A stretch of DNA of 64,000 bases, taken from Streptomyces sp. 846.5 (GTDB taxonomy: Bacteria; Actinomycetota; Actinomycetes; Streptomycetales; Streptomycetaceae). Position 1 is the first letter of the stretch; each line of letters starts with the position of its first letter. The stretch is from contig NZ_SOBN01000001.1 in NCBI RefSeq assembly GCF_004365705.1, positions 3,086,001-3,150,000 on the forward strand, read 5' to 3'. The notes under the pieces are model-generated. The model saw nothing but the letters and a program-made list of their open reading frames with translations, searched no databases and was not told where the DNA came from. Shown in pieces: positions 8,954 through 16,199 of this stretch. A program made the translations under genes and the position numbers.

Positions 8954-8959
8954 ATGCTA
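8954..8959 (-). promoter_or_regulatory. -10 hexamer, leaderless promoter of the alpha/beta hydrolase
   Basis: TAGCAT on the minus strand with 6 bases to the ATG at 8947, so transcription should start at or next to the start codon. Confidence 0.5.
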
Positions 8960-9032
8960 CGAGTCGGCACCGGCCAGGTCAGCAGTGGCCGCCCCGACGG
9001 TGTGCCGGGGCGCGGTCCGGGGCAGGCACTCC

Positions 9033-9038
9033 TAGGCT
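9033..9038 (+). promoter_or_regulatory. Probable -10 hexamer upstream of the small acidic protein
   Basis: TAGGCT matches the actinobacterial TANNNT consensus and lies 33 bases before the ATG at 9072. No convincing -35 is seen. Confidence 0.4.
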
Positions 9039-9071
9039 CGACACAGCCGCACTATCGCACCGGGAGCCAGC

Positions 9072-9245
9072 ATGACCGAGCCCGTGAACCCCGAGCCCGT
9101 CGACCCCGACCTGAGCGATGACCACCCCGAGGCGGACGACGACGGCCCGCTGGAGGAGGACGACCTCGACCTGGAGGCTCCGGAGGCCGATGTCGCCGAA
9201 CAGCAGCGGGTCGTCGGCATCGACGAGGACGAGTACCGCGAGTGA
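9072..9245 (+). CDS. Tiny acidic conserved-type protein
   Basis: 57 residues. Begins MTEPVNPEPVDPDL and ends VVGIDEDEYRE. More than a third of the residues are Asp or Glu, giving a strongly negative, probably disordered cytosolic peptide. A GGGAG ribosome binding site lies 7 bases before the ATG, and a TAGGCT -10 lies upstream, so expression signals are complete. No known domain is recognisable. It is divergent from the hydrolase and precedes the TetR regulator on the same strand. Function unknown. Confidence 0.6.
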   Translation: MTEPVNPEPVDPDLSDDHPEADDDGPLEEDDLDLEAPEADVAEQQRVVGIDEDEYRE

Positions 9246-9287
9246 TTTGCCGGATACACACCAGTACGTACCCGTCTGCTCCCGGCT

Positions 9288-9310
9288 GTGTTGTCGACTC
9301 CTCACAACAC
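9288..9310. promoter_or_regulatory. Inverted repeat upstream of the TetR gene, possible operator
   Basis: GTGTTGT (9288-9294) and ACAACAC (9304-9310) form a 7-bp inverted repeat with a 9-base spacer, in the 210-base gap before the TetR regulator. It could be an autoregulatory site or a small terminator for the preceding gene. Confidence 0.3.
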
Positions 9311-9456
9311 TTGACCAAGAGTTTCTTCCAGCGACCTGGGGCGCAGAGGATTACCGACAAGTAGGATGGCGCCCTGGAACCACCACCCGCACGGCCTCGG
9401 CCGCGCACGGCCCCCGCCGCGCACCCGGAGCCCCACAACCGTGAGTGAGGAGCGCC

Positions 9457-10116
9457 GTGACGCCCAGCCAGGACACGGACGAGCGCCCGCGCACAGGCAA
9501 GACCAGCACCGGCCGCCTGCCGCGAAGCGCCCGACGCAACCAACTGCTCGGCGCCGCCGAGGAGGTCTTCGTCGCGCAGGGCTACCACGCCGCCGCGATG
9601 GACGACATCGCCGAGCGGGCCGGGGTCAGCAAACCGGTGCTCTACCAGCACTTCCCCGGGAAGCTGGAGCTCTACCTCGCGCTGCTGGACAAGCACTGCG
9701 ACGCCCTGGTCGAGGCGATCCGCGGGGCCCTGGAGGCCACCACGGACAACAAGCTCCGGGTCCAGGCCACCACCGAGGCCTACTTCGCCTATGTCGCCGC
9801 CGAGTCCGGCGCCTTCCGGCTGGTCTTCGAGTCGGACCTGACCAACGAGGCCCCGGTGCGCGAGCGGGTCGAGGCGGTCACCAGGGCCACGGCGACGCTG
9901 GTCAGCAAGGTGATCGCGGAGGACACCGACCTCCCCGAGGAGGAGGCCATGCTGCTCGCCGTCGGCGTCTGCGGCCTGTGCCAGATCACCGCGCGCTTCT
10001 GGCTGGCCCAGGGCCGCACCATCCCCAAGGACGAGGCGGTCCGCCTGGTCTCCAGCCTGTCCTGGCGCGGCCTCAAGGGCTTCCCCATGCACGGCGGGGA
10101 CGGCGTCTCGCACTGA
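9457..10116 (+). CDS. TetR/AcrR family transcriptional regulator
   Basis: 219 residues. The N-terminal helix-turn-helix region reads AAEEVFVAQGYHAAAMDDIA then ERAGVSKPVLYQHFPGKLEL (about 33-72), a textbook TetR DNA-binding domain. The C-terminal ligand domain contains LVFESDLTNEAPVRERVEAV. The GTG at 9457 is preferred to the GTG at 9445 because GAGGAG ends 4 bases before it. The target is unknown. It precedes the DUF3107 gene by about 100 bases on the same strand, an order I recall in Streptomyces. The inverted repeat at 9288-9310 is a candidate operator. Confidence 0.9.
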   Translation: MTPSQDTDERPRTGKTSTGRLPRSARRNQLLGAAEEVFVAQGYHAAAMDDIAERAGVSKPVLYQHFPGKLELYLALLDKHCDALVEAIRGALEATTDNKLRVQATTEAYFAYVAAESGAFRLVFESDLTNEAPVRERVEAVTRATATLVSKVIAEDTDLPEEEAMLLAVGVCGLCQITARFWLAQGRTIPKDEAVRLVSSLSWRGLKGFPMHGGDGVSH

Positions 10117-10133
10117 AAGGTCCGCGCTCGGTC

Positions 10134-10139
10134 TAAGGT
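10134..10139 (+). promoter_or_regulatory. Probable -10 hexamer for the DUF3107 gene
   Basis: TAAGGT, with transcription expected near 10146 and a leader of about 80 bases carrying the GGAGGGA ribosome binding site. Confidence 0.45.
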
Positions 10140-10223
10140 TGGCCGCGTGCGGGCAGTGTCCGCACGGCAGCGACAGAGCCACCAGAAACAACATGCGCCT
10201 TGAGGGGCCGGAGGGACGTAGCC

Positions 10224-10451
10224 GTGGAGGTCAAGATCGGCGTGCAGAACGCGGCTCGGGAGATCGTTCTCGAGAGTTCGCAGTCTGCTGATGATGTCGA
10301 GACCGCGGTCGCCGCGGCACTCGACGGCAGCTCCAAGCTGCTGAAGCTCACGGACGAGCACGGCCGCAAGGTCCTGGTCCCCGCCGAGCGGCTCGCCTAC
10401 GTGGAGATCGGCGAGCCGACCGCGCGCAAGGTCGGCTTCGGCGCGATCTGA
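10224..10451 (+). CDS. DUF3107 family small protein
   Basis: 75 residues: VEVKIGVQNAAREIVLESS at the N-terminus, then LVPAERLAYVEIGEP and GFGAI at the end. This is the actinobacterial DUF3107 family, a small cytosolic protein of unknown function, usually next to a TetR regulator as here. GTG at 10224 is chosen because GGAGGGA ends 7 bases upstream; an in-frame upstream ATG at 10200 lacks such a site and would add residues the family does not have. A GC-rich terminator follows. Confidence 0.88.
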   Translation: MEVKIGVQNAAREIVLESSQSADDVETAVAAALDGSSKLLKLTDEHGRKVLVPAERLAYVEIGEPTARKVGFGAI

Positions 10452-10463
10452 GACCGCAGGCCC

Positions 10464-10500
10464 CGGTGCCCCGTTCCCGCCTCGGCGGAGCGGGGCACCG
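10464..10500 (+). terminator. Hairpin after DUF3107 gene
   Basis: CGGTGCCCCG (10464-10473) pairs with CGGGGCACCG (10491-10500) around a 17-base loop, 13 bases after the stop codon. Confidence 0.6.
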
Positions 10501-10720
10501 CTGCGTCCGCCGACCGCCGACCGGCCCGACCGCCGCACGCTTGCATTACCTGATCTTGGAACCCGGCGCACCGCACGACCACCCTGGCGGGTGATTCCAG
10601 CCAGGCTGGGGTGCAGATCCCCGCATTCCGCATGCCCCGAACGCTCCCTGGGTACGTCCTGGGTGTCCCGTCCTCCACCCGGACCGGACCTGGTACCGCA
10701 CGAGCTGCGAGGAGGCGCCG

Positions 10721-11065
10721 ATGCTGCTGGAACTGCTCGCGTTCGCCCTGGTCGGACTGGCCGTCGGGGGCGGAGCGGCACTACTGCTGCCGCACTATTT
10801 CCAGGTGCACCGAGCAGTCACCGTACTGACCGGCCTGTGCTCGGCGCTGCTGATCGGCGTGCTGGCGCGGACCGTCGTCGGCGCCGACCACGCGGCACTG
10901 ACCGTGCCGCTCTCGGCGGTCGGCGCCTGCCTGCTGGTCTCGCTGCTGGCGCACCCTGAGCAGCGGCGCCCGGAGCAGCGGCACCAGGACCGCCGGCGCC
11001 CCGAGCAGGGACGTGCCGAGCAGCGATCATCCACGACGGTGCCGCCGCGTCCGCACCACGCCTGA
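10721..11065 (+). CDS. Small three-helix membrane protein
   Basis: 114 residues. Three hydrophobic segments: LLELLAFALVGLAVGGGAAL, VTVLTGLCSALLIGVLA and LSAVGACLLVSLLA. A very basic Gln/Arg/Glu-rich tail follows, with PEQRR, PEQRH and PEQGR units. GAGGAGG lies 5 bases before the ATG. The size and three-helix layout resemble the transglycosylase-associated / GlsB-YeaQ membrane family, but the glycine signature of that family is not clear, so I leave the function open. The stop codon abuts the stop of the convergent ferritin-like gene with no base between. Confidence 0.72.
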   Translation: MLLELLAFALVGLAVGGGAALLLPHYFQVHRAVTVLTGLCSALLIGVLARTVVGADHAALTVPLSAVGACLLVSLLAHPEQRRPEQRHQDRRRPEQGRAEQRSSTTVPPRPHHA

Positions 11066-11815
11066 TCAGGAGGCCAGGCCCAGCGCCGCCATCCGCCGGG
11101 TGTGCGCCTCGGTGATCCGGTTGAACATCTTGCCGACCTCCACCAGGTCAAAGCCGCGCACCTCCACCCCGCCGATCAGCAGGTTGGACAGCGCGTCGCG
11201 CTCCGCCACGACGCGCTGGGCCTGGCTCAGCGCCTCGCCCATCAGCCGCCGGCCCCACAGCGCCAGTCGCCCGCCGATCTTCGGGTCGGCCTCGATCGCG
11301 CCGCGCACCTTCCCCACCGCGAACTCCGCGTGCCCGGTGTCGGCCATCACCCGCAGCACCAGATCCCGGGTGTCGTCGTCCAGCCGCACCGCGACCTCGC
11401 GGTAGAAGTCCGCCGCGATGGAGTCGCCGACATAGGCCTTGACCAGGCTCTCCGGCCAGTCCGCCGGGGCGGTCATCCGGTGGAAGGAGTCCAGCGGCTC
11501 GGCGAACGGCAGCATCGCCGCGGTGGGATCGGCCCCGACCCCGACCAGCCGGTCGTGCAGCTGCTGGTAGTGGTGGAACTCGGCGGCCGCCATCCCGGCC
11601 AGGGCCGCCTTGTCCTCCAGGGTCGGGGCGAGCTTGGCGTCCTCGGCCAGCCGCTCGAAGGCGCTGAGTTCGCCGTAGGCCAGCGCGCCGAGCAGGTCGA
11701 GCACCGCGGCCCGGTACTCGGGGTCCGCCGCGCAGGTGTCCCAGTCCCCGATGGAGGGGTACGACTCGCCGGTGCCGGCTCCGGTTGTCGCTGCTGCTTC
11801 CTGAGGAGTCTCCAT
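11066..11815 (-). CDS. Ferritin-like di-iron-fold protein (MiaE-like family)
   Basis: 249 residues, mostly helical. Conserved metal-ligand-type residues occur in LAYGELSAFERL, AAAEFHHYQQLHDRL, SIAADFYREVAVRL and MADTGHAEFAV: the Glu, ExxH and similar pattern of a ferritin-like four-helix bundle related to the tRNA-hydroxylase MiaE group. In actinomycetes this protein is routinely found beside a DEAD-box helicase, as here. The reaction is unknown; RNA hydroxylation is only a family-level guess. The ATG at 11815 has a TAGGGT -10 seven bases upstream, so a leaderless mRNA; this decides against the longer open frame extending upstream. Confidence 0.85.
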   Translation of the reverse strand: METPQEAAATTGAGTGESYPSIGDWDTCAADPEYRAAVLDLLGALAYGELSAFERLAEDAKLAPTLEDKAALAGMAAAEFHHYQQLHDRLVGVGADPTAAMLPFAEPLDSFHRMTAPADWPESLVKAYVGDSIAADFYREVAVRLDDDTRDLVLRVMADTGHAEFAVGKVRGAIEADPKIGGRLALWGRRLMGEALSQAQRVVAERDALSNLLIGGVEVRGFDLVEVGKMFNRITEAHTRRMAALGLAS

Positions 11816-11822
11816 ATCCGGA

Positions 11823-11828
11823 ACCCTA
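11823..11828 (-). promoter_or_regulatory. -10 hexamer, leaderless promoter of the ferritin-like gene
   Basis: TAGGGT on the minus strand, 7 bases before the ATG at 11815. Confidence 0.5.
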
Positions 11829-11906
11829 GTGCTCCCGCGAGCAGGGATTCCGCGCTGTGCGAGGGCTTTGTCGCCCGCGTCACATGTTCGATCTTTCGCT
11901 TGACGG

Positions 11907-12279
11907 TATGGTGGTAGTGAGGACCGGCGTATGCGCCGCAAGGCTCGCGCCCCGGTCCTCACGTATACGGATGCCCGGTCGGTGGAACGATCGGCTCCGA
12001 CCGACCCGCCCTTCCGATCCGGTGACGGACCACGAAGGGCCCGCAGTGGCTGAGCGAGGGCCGCCGCAGACCGCACCCACGCGGTCCCGCGCCGGGCCTC
12101 CCACACTGGCCGTCCCGCAGTGCCGCCCGTCCGTACGCGACCCGAGTGTCCGTGCGAACCACGGAGCCGGCGCGCGGCCCGGCCGCGAGGACGCCGGTTG
12201 CGGTACGCGCGCCCGTACGAGTCGTACGAGCGCCCGGCCGCCCCCCGCATCGGCCGCACACACCGGAAGAGGCATCGTC
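11907..12279 (+). promoter_or_regulatory. Promoter and long structured 5' leader of the DEAD-box helicase
   Basis: A TATGGT -10 candidate (11907-11912) is followed by a hairpin, TGAGGACCGG (11918-11927) with CCGGTCCTCA (11952-11961), at the predicted 5' end of the RNA. About 320 further bases precede the conserved helicase N-terminus. The stretch 11816-12279 holds no other gene I can support: its open frames are rich in Arg/Pro with no recognisable domain. Long structured leaders are known for cold-inducible RNA helicase and cold-shock genes; that this leader is regulatory is inference. Confidence 0.4.
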
Positions 12280-14583
12280 CTGACTACGTTCCGAGAGCTC
12301 GGGCTCCTGCCCGAGACAGCAGAGGCCCTCGAGGCCGTCGGCATCATTGAAGCCTTCCCGATCCAGGAGATGACTCTCCCGGTGGCCCTCAGCGGCCATG
12401 ACGTCATCGGGCAGGCCAAGACCGGTACCGGCAAGACCCTGGGCTTCGGCCTTCCCATCATCGACCGCGTGCGCGTCCTCGCCGACGTCGACGCCGGCCG
12501 CACCACCGCCGCCGAGCTGCCCAGCTCGCCGCAGGCGCTGGTCGTGGTCCCGACCCGCGAGCTGTGCACCCAGGTCACCAACGACCTGCAGACGGCCGGC
12601 AAGGTCCGCAACGTCCGGGTCCTCGCCATCTACGGCGGCCGGGCCTACGAGCCGCAGGTCGAGGCGCTGCAGAAGGGCGTCGACGTGGTCGTCGGCACCC
12701 CCGGGCGTTTGCTCGACCTGGCCCGCCAGCGCAAGCTGGACCTCTCCGCCGTGCGCTGCCTGGTGCTCGACGAGGCGGACGAGATGCTCGACCTGGGCTT
12801 CCTGCCCGACGTCGAGAAGATCATGACCATGCTCCCGGCCAAGCGGCAGACCATGCTGTTCTCGGCCACCATGCCGGGCCAGGTCATCAGCCTGGCCCGC
12901 CGCTACATGAGCCAGCCCACCCACATCCGCGCCGCCGCCCCGGACGACACCGGCGCCACCGTGGCCTCGGTCAAGCAGCACATCTTCCGGGCGCACTCGC
13001 TGGACAAGGTGGAGCTGGTCTCCCGCATCCTCCAGTCCGAGGGCCGCGGCCTGGCGATGATCTTCTGCCGGACCAAGCGCACCGCGGCCGACGTCGCCGA
13101 CCAGCTGACCCAGCGCGGCTTCGCCGCCGGCGCGGTCCACGGCGACCTGGGCCAGGGAGCGCGCGAGCAGGCGCTGCGCGCCTTCCGCAACGGCAAGGTC
13201 GACGTCCTGGTCTGCACCGACGTAGCCGCCCGCGGCATCGACGTCGAGGGCGTGACCCACGTCATGAACTACCAGTGCCCCGAGGACGAGAAGACCTACC
13301 TGCACCGCATCGGCCGCACCGGCCGCGCGGGCGCCTCCGGCACCGCCGTCACCCTGGTCGACTGGGACGACATGCCCCGCTGGGCGCTGATCAACAAGGC
13401 GCTGGACCTGGGCCTGGGCGAGCCGGAGGAGACCTACTCCACCTCGCCGCACCTGTACGAACTGCTGCACATCGCCCCCGGCACCAAGGGCGTGCTGCCG
13501 CGCGCCGACCGCACCCGTGCGGGTCTGGGCGCCGAGGCGATCGAGGACCTGGGCGAGCCGGGCGGTGGCCGCAAGTCCGCCGACCGCGGCGCGGCCGGGC
13601 GTGGTGGCCGGGACGCAGGCGGCCGTGGCCCGGCCCGCGGCGACAGCCGTCGGCCCGCCGCCGAGGCCCCGGCTCCGGCCGAGGAGCCGCGTCCGCGCCG
13701 CGAGCGCTCGCGCCGCCGTACCCGTGGCGGTGCCGCCGACGCCGTCGGGCAGGTCGTCGAGACCACCGAGAGCACTGCAGCCCCCGTCACCGCCGTGGCG
13801 GAGACCCCGGCCGAGGAGACGGCAGAGCGCCGTCGCCGCCGTCGTGGGGGCAAGGCCGCCGAGGCGCTGGAGACGGTGGAGACCCTCGCCGGGACCGCCT
13901 CCGTCGTCGAGGAGCCTGTCGCCCAGGCTCCGGTCGCCGAGCAGCCCGCCGCCGAGGCGCCCGCGCCGCGCACCCGTCGTCGCCGTACGACCGCCGCCGC
14001 AGAGACGCCGGCTGTCGACACCCTGGAGACCGTGGCGGAAGCACCCGCCGCCGTGGTCGAGGAGGCCGCCCCGCGCCGTCGCCGCAGCACCGCGAAGGCC
14101 GCCGTCGAGACGGCAGCCGAGGCACCGGCTGAGGCTCCCGCCGAGGCCGAGGCAACGGCTCCGCGCCGTCGCCGTCGCAGCGCGGTCAGCGCCGAGGTCC
14201 CGGCCGAGGCCGTCGCGACCGCCGTCGAGACCGCTCCCGAGGTCGTTGCCGAGACGCCCGCACCGCGCCGTCGTCGCAGCACCGCCAAGGCGGCCGCGAC
14301 CGTGGTTGAGGCTGCGGCCGCCGCCGTCGAGGTGTCCGGCACCGTGGCCGCCGAGGCGCCCGCGCCCCGGACCCGCCGCCGGGCCGCCCGCCCCGCGGGC
14401 GCGGCCGAGGTGCCGACCCCGGCCGAGGTCCCGGCCCCGCGCCGGCGCACTCCGGCAGCCACCAGCCCGGTCCCTGCCACCGCCACGGAGGAGATCACCC
14501 CGCAGCGTCGCCGTCGTCGCAGTGAGCGGCTGGCGGACGCCGCTGCCGCCGCGGCAGCGGCCGAGGCCGCCGGACTGCGCTAG
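12280..14583 (+). CDS. DEAD-box ATP-dependent RNA helicase with long Arg-rich tail
   Basis: 767 residues if it starts at the CTG at 12280, where GGAAGAGG lies 5 bases upstream and the protein begins with the family-typical LTTFRELGLLPETAEAL. A GTG at 12046 with GAAGGG is the alternative and would add 78 residues without recognisable sequence. The RecA-like domains carry FPIQEM (Q motif), AKTGTGKT (about 45-52), PTRELC, LDEADEMLD (about 164), FSATMPG and HRIGRTGRAG (about 341-350). From about residue 425 the protein is a disordered tail alternating Ala/Glu/Val stretches with Arg clusters such as APRRRRSTAKAA, likely RNA binding. Role: ATP-driven RNA unwinding in RNA decay or ribosome assembly. 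Confidence 0.93.
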   Translation: MTTFRELGLLPETAEALEAVGIIEAFPIQEMTLPVALSGHDVIGQAKTGTGKTLGFGLPIIDRVRVLADVDAGRTTAAELPSSPQALVVVPTRELCTQVTNDLQTAGKVRNVRVLAIYGGRAYEPQVEALQKGVDVVVGTPGRLLDLARQRKLDLSAVRCLVLDEADEMLDLGFLPDVEKIMTMLPAKRQTMLFSATMPGQVISLARRYMSQPTHIRAAAPDDTGATVASVKQHIFRAHSLDKVELVSRILQSEGRGLAMIFCRTKRTAADVADQLTQRGFAAGAVHGDLGQGAREQALRAFRNGKVDVLVCTDVAARGIDVEGVTHVMNYQCPEDEKTYLHRIGRTGRAGASGTAVTLVDWDDMPRWALINKALDLGLGEPEETYSTSPHLYELLHIAPGTKGVLPRADRTRAGLGAEAIEDLGEPGGGRKSADRGAAGRGGRDAGGRGPARGDSRRPAAEAPAPAEEPRPRRERSRRRTRGGAADAVGQVVETTESTAAPVTAVAETPAEETAERRRRRRGGKAAEALETVETLAGTASVVEEPVAQAPVAEQPAAEAPAPRTRRRRTTAAAETPAVDTLETVAEAPAAVVEEAAPRRRRSTAKAAVETAAEAPAEAPAEAEATAPRRRRRSAVSAEVPAEAVATAVETAPEVVAETPAPRRRRSTAKAAATVVEAAAAAVEVSGTVAAEAPAPRTRRRAARPAGAAEVPTPAEVPAPRRRTPAATSPVPATATEEITPQRRRRRSERLADAAAAAAAAEAAGLR

Positions 14584-14590
14584 CCACAGC

Positions 14591-14638
14591 GACGGAGACG
14601 GGCGCGGACAGGGATCCCTGTCCGCGCCCGTCTCCGTC
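14591..14638. terminator. Perfect 48-bp palindrome downstream of the helicase gene
   Basis: 24 bases (14591-14614) are followed directly by their exact reverse complement (14615-14638), centred on GGATCC, 7 bases after the helicase stop. It is the obvious terminator and would form a cruciform-capable, loopless hairpin. Confidence 0.75.
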
Positions 14639-14666
14639 CGGCCACACCGCCGTCATCTCCGGCCGA

Positions 14667-14672
14667 TAGGGT
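14667..14672 (+). promoter_or_regulatory. Probable -10 hexamer for the second alpha/beta hydrolase
   Basis: TAGGGT, about 45 bases before the ATG at 14717. No clear -35. Confidence 0.4.
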
Positions 14673-14716
14673 CGAGGGCGGGACAAACCCGCAGGCCGGA
14701 CAGGATGGAGACCGCC

Positions 14717-15610
14717 ATGAGCACGCCCCCGTTCCTCACCCTGCCCGCCTCCGCCCGCAGCCTCCGGCTGAAGACGGCCCGCGGGGAGTTCGCGGCCCTG
14801 CACAGCCTGCCGCCGAGCGGATCGCCCCGGGGCACCGCGCTGCTGGTTCCCGGATTCACCGGCAGCAAGGAGGACTTCATCGCGCTGCTGGAGCCGCTGA
14901 CCGCGGCCGGCTTCCAGGTGGTCGCGGTGGACCAGCGCGGTCAGTACGAGACCGGCGGCCCGGCCGACCCGGCCGCCTACGGCCTCGAACCGCTGGCCCT
15001 GGACCTGCGGGCAGTGACGGAGGCCGTGGCCGGTCTGCTGCCGGGCGCGACCGGGCCGCTGCACCTGCTGGGTCACTCCTTCGGCGGCTATGTCGTCCGC
15101 GAGGCCGTCCTACTCGGCGGATCCACGGCGGACCCGCTGCCGTGGAGTTCGCTCACCCTGATGAGCACCGGTCCCGGCCCGGTCGCCGCCGAGGAGGGGA
15201 AGCGGGCCGAGCTGCTGGTCTCGGTGCTGCCGCTGATGGACCTGGAATCCATCTGGCAGGCGATGCGGGAGATGGACCGCGAGGCCGGCGCCGAACAGCA
15301 GCTGCCGCCGGAGATCGACGACTTCCTGCACCGCCGCTGGCTGGCCAACGTCCCCGAGGCGCTGGCCGTGATGGGACGCCAGCTCACCCTGGAGCCCGAC
15401 CGGGTGGACGCGCTGGCAGCGGCCGCACTGCCGACGCTGGTGCTGTCCGGTGAGCAGGACTACGCCTGGCCGGTGACGGAGCAGGCCGAGATGGCCGAGC
15501 GGCTCGGCGCCCGCTGCGTACAGGTCCCCGGCGCCGGGCACTCCCCCAACGCCGAGCAGCCCGGGGCCACCGCTGCGGCCCTCGCCGATTTCTGGCAGAG
15601 CGTCACCTGA
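14717..15610 (+). CDS. Alpha/beta hydrolase
   Basis: 297 residues. PGFTGSKEDF forms the oxyanion region, GHSFGG holds nucleophile Ser121, SGEQDYAWP the acid and GAGHSPNAEQP the catalytic His, so the triad is complete. Related to the lysophospholipase/esterase branch (VDQRGQYET after strand 4). Cytosolic with no signal peptide. ATG at 14717 has GGAG 6 bases upstream; another in-frame ATG at 14705 lacks a good site. Substrate unknown. It has its own TAGGGT promoter element beyond the helicase terminator, so it is probably transcribed separately. Confidence 0.88.
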   Translation: MSTPPFLTLPASARSLRLKTARGEFAALHSLPPSGSPRGTALLVPGFTGSKEDFIALLEPLTAAGFQVVAVDQRGQYETGGPADPAAYGLEPLALDLRAVTEAVAGLLPGATGPLHLLGHSFGGYVVREAVLLGGSTADPLPWSSLTLMSTGPGPVAAEEGKRAELLVSVLPLMDLESIWQAMREMDREAGAEQQLPPEIDDFLHRRWLANVPEALAVMGRQLTLEPDRVDALAAAALPTLVLSGEQDYAWPVTEQAEMAERLGARCVQVPGAGHSPNAEQPGATAAALADFWQSVT

Positions 15611-15893
15611 TACTCCGCCAGAAAGTATTCTCCGAACGCCAGAGAGTGCTCACGGACCGATTCCGTCGCGACAGGTTCGGCGACTTTCAGTAAAGTTCTG
15701 TCGGCCGGAATATCTTTGTCCGGCATTCTCGTTTGACCAGACTGCACACCGTGCGCGCCCATCACTTCCCTCCGCCACATCCCCTGGGTACCGGAACCCG
15801 CCCGGGCCGACTCGACCCGACACCGGGGATTAACGGATGGGCAATCGTCGCGAAGCAGCTGCGCTGCAAAGTAGGCAAGGAAGGGAGAGGCCC

Positions 15894-16043
15894 ATGCGTT
15901 TTGAGATCGTGCGTCTGAGCGACACCGACGGCAGTACACCGGAGCCCCTCATCGCGGACGCGGACACGGTCCGCGCCATGGTCGAGGACGCCGCAGCAAC
16001 CGGGGAGCGGCTCTACATCCGCCCGTACGAGCAGGCGTCCTGA
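15894..16043 (+). CDS. Small conserved Streptomyces-type protein
   Basis: 49 residues: MRFEIVRLSDTDGS at the start, RAMVEDAAATGERLYIRPYE near the end. The compact beta-alpha-beta-looking sequence with terminal LYIRP is one I recall as a conserved short streptomycete protein of unknown function. GGGAGAGG lies 3 bases before the ATG, and a strong terminator follows at once, so it forms a monocistronic unit. The 280 bases upstream (15611-15893) are less GC-rich and contain no other gene I can support. Confidence 0.72.
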   Translation: MRFEIVRLSDTDGSTPEPLIADADTVRAMVEDAAATGERLYIRPYEQAS

Positions 16044-16057
16044 CCGAATCGAACGGC

Positions 16058-16095
16058 AAGTGCCCCGCAGACCGAGCGGTGTCTGCGGGGCACTT
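16058..16095 (+). terminator. Terminator of the 49-residue protein gene
   Basis: AAGTGCCCCGCAGAC (16058-16072) pairs perfectly with GTCTGCGGGGCACTT (16081-16095) around an 8-base loop, followed by a short T run. Confidence 0.75.
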
Positions 16096-16199
16096 TCGTG
16101 CCACGGCCCATCCTCATTCAGTTGACGACTGCAACCGATACTCCCCGTGCGGGTGATCGTCCTTGACGGGGTGGTCGGGAGGGAGGACCGTTGTGCAGC

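Noticed and set aside
11857-12279. N-terminal extension or separate gene before the helicase
   Set aside because: No domain, no conserved start, Arg/Pro-biased composition; better read as a leader RNA, although GTG 12046 cannot be excluded.
13517-14716. Plus-strand open frame fused upstream of the second hydrolase (697 residues)
   Set aside because: It is the +1 frame of the Arg-rich helicase tail; low-complexity Arg/Pro sequence is a by-product of high-GC repeats.
15611-15893. Possible small RNA or gene in the lower-GC gap after the second hydrolase
   Set aside because: No conserved frame, ribosome binding site or terminator pair apart from those of the 49-residue protein.
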